Positions 24,760 through 25,095 of a stretch of DNA of 25,095 nucleotides are shown piece after piece. The notes beneath the pieces were generated by a model that saw only the letters and a program-made list of their open reading frames with translations, was not told the origin of the DNA and ran no database searches. A program made the translations under genes and the position numbers. This stretch comes from an uncultured Erythrobacter sp. GTDB lineage: Bacteria; Pseudomonadota; Alphaproteobacteria; Sphingomonadales; Sphingomonadaceae. Location: assembly GCA_913061345.1 (NCBI GenBank), contig CAJXTZ010000034.1, forward strand, positions 1 through 25,095, in the 5' to 3' direction. Every line of letters starts with the position of its first letter. Position 1 is the stretch's first letter.

Positions 24760-25095
24760 GGGAAGGGTTGGCAGTCGGGCACCGGGCACAGCTCGTCTGC
24801 GCTTGACGGCTTTCCTCGCATAAGCTCGGGCGCGCGTTCGCGCTTGCGGTCGCTTTGCGCCCGAGCCATTCCGATCAATAGGGTGTTAGTGAAAACCGGT
24901 CGGCGCCTAGCGGACCGCAAAGCCGAATGGCCGCCCGCAGCGGGCGCAGCTTGCTGCGCGTCTAGCGAGGACGATAGCGCGGAGGCGCAATCGAAAAACA
25001 AGGCATCGCGGAACCTTGGCTCTCCATCTCCGACCTGACCGCGCCGGGCGCTTGAGAGAACAACAAAAAAAGTCCAACAGGCCCCCATGGCAGAC
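24760..25095. other. non-coding, hairpin-rich end of window
   Basis: No convincing gene is visible in these 336 bases. A minus-strand frame (24654-25088) is open but has odd composition, runs into dnaA antisense and shows no known motif. Several inverted repeats are present: 24824-24866, GCCCGC/GCGGGC near 24932-24944 and GCGCAGC/GCTGCGC near 24943-24958. An ATG at 25087 in the last nine bases could begin a plus-strand gene but cannot be judged. Confidence 0.5.
24824..24866. repeat. perfect 10-bp inverted repeat downstream of dnaA
   Basis: GCTCGGGCGC (24824-24833) and its exact reverse complement (24857-24866) enclose 23 bases that can themselves fold (GCGCG/CGCGC). No T-run follows on either strand, so it is not an ordinary terminator. 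It might be a dispersed palindromic repeat or end the dnaA transcript with Rho. Confidence 0.7.

Noticed and set aside
24654..25088. 144-residue minus-strand frame after dnaA
   Set aside because: Its end runs into antisense of dnaA, its composition is Arg/Ser/Ala-rich without motif, and it crosses strong palindromes.
25087..25095. ATG near the window end as a possible next gene
   Set aside because: Only three codons are visible and no good ribosome site precedes it.

Overview
The window looks like one end of a draft contig from a GC-rich alphaproteobacterium, most likely an Erythrobacteraceae/Sphingomonadales member. The gene neighbourhoods point there: dut–coaBC–ubiB–ubiE divergent from mutM, then rpsT and dnaA; and a timA-type Tim44 gene with mltA and smr divergent from secB–murJ–trpS. 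The style of the DnaA and AhpF proteins agrees. Genes are dense, overlaps are frequent, and no tRNA, rRNA, IS element, phage gene or CRISPR array was found. It is mostly chromosomal housekeeping sequence.

Layout. Bases 1-48 are not genomic: they are an Illumina Nextera i7 adapter, so the real sequence starts at 49, inside aroC (3' part only). A CPA1-type cation/proton antiporter follows. Positions 1979-6850 form a peroxide-defence block: ahpC and ahpF, separated by a strong inverted repeat and closed by a terminator, then katG with its own terminator. Similar OxyR-like operators precede ahpC and katG, suggesting one peroxide-responsive regulon. A membrane-anchored LytTR regulator then diverges from a DUF2306 membrane protein (6861-8376).

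From 8411 to 10838 on the minus strand lies a Tim44-like gene, then mltA (lipoprotein lytic transglycosylase) and smr. Divergent from it run secB, murJ and trpS (11071-14256), covering protein export, lipid II flipping and tRNA charging. Two small envelope genes follow: a DUF4136 lipoprotein and a short secreted protein of unknown function.

From 15799 to 21539 the minus strand carries ubiE, ubiB, an unrecognised polytopic membrane protein, coaBC and dut (ubiquinone synthesis, coenzyme A synthesis, dUTP hydrolysis). CoaBC has an unusually long acidic linker between its two enzymes. The plus strand then has mutM, rpsT with a promoter and a perfect terminator, an AT-rich gap rich in GANTC sites, and dnaA. 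The last ~335 bases hold no convincing gene but contain strong inverted repeats.

I found no clearly new multi-gene system. The best leads are the shared operators of ahpC and katG, the hairpin switch candidate between ahpC and ahpF, the LytTR/DUF2306 pair, the CoaBC linker and the unknown membrane protein inside the ubi–coaBC–dut cluster.
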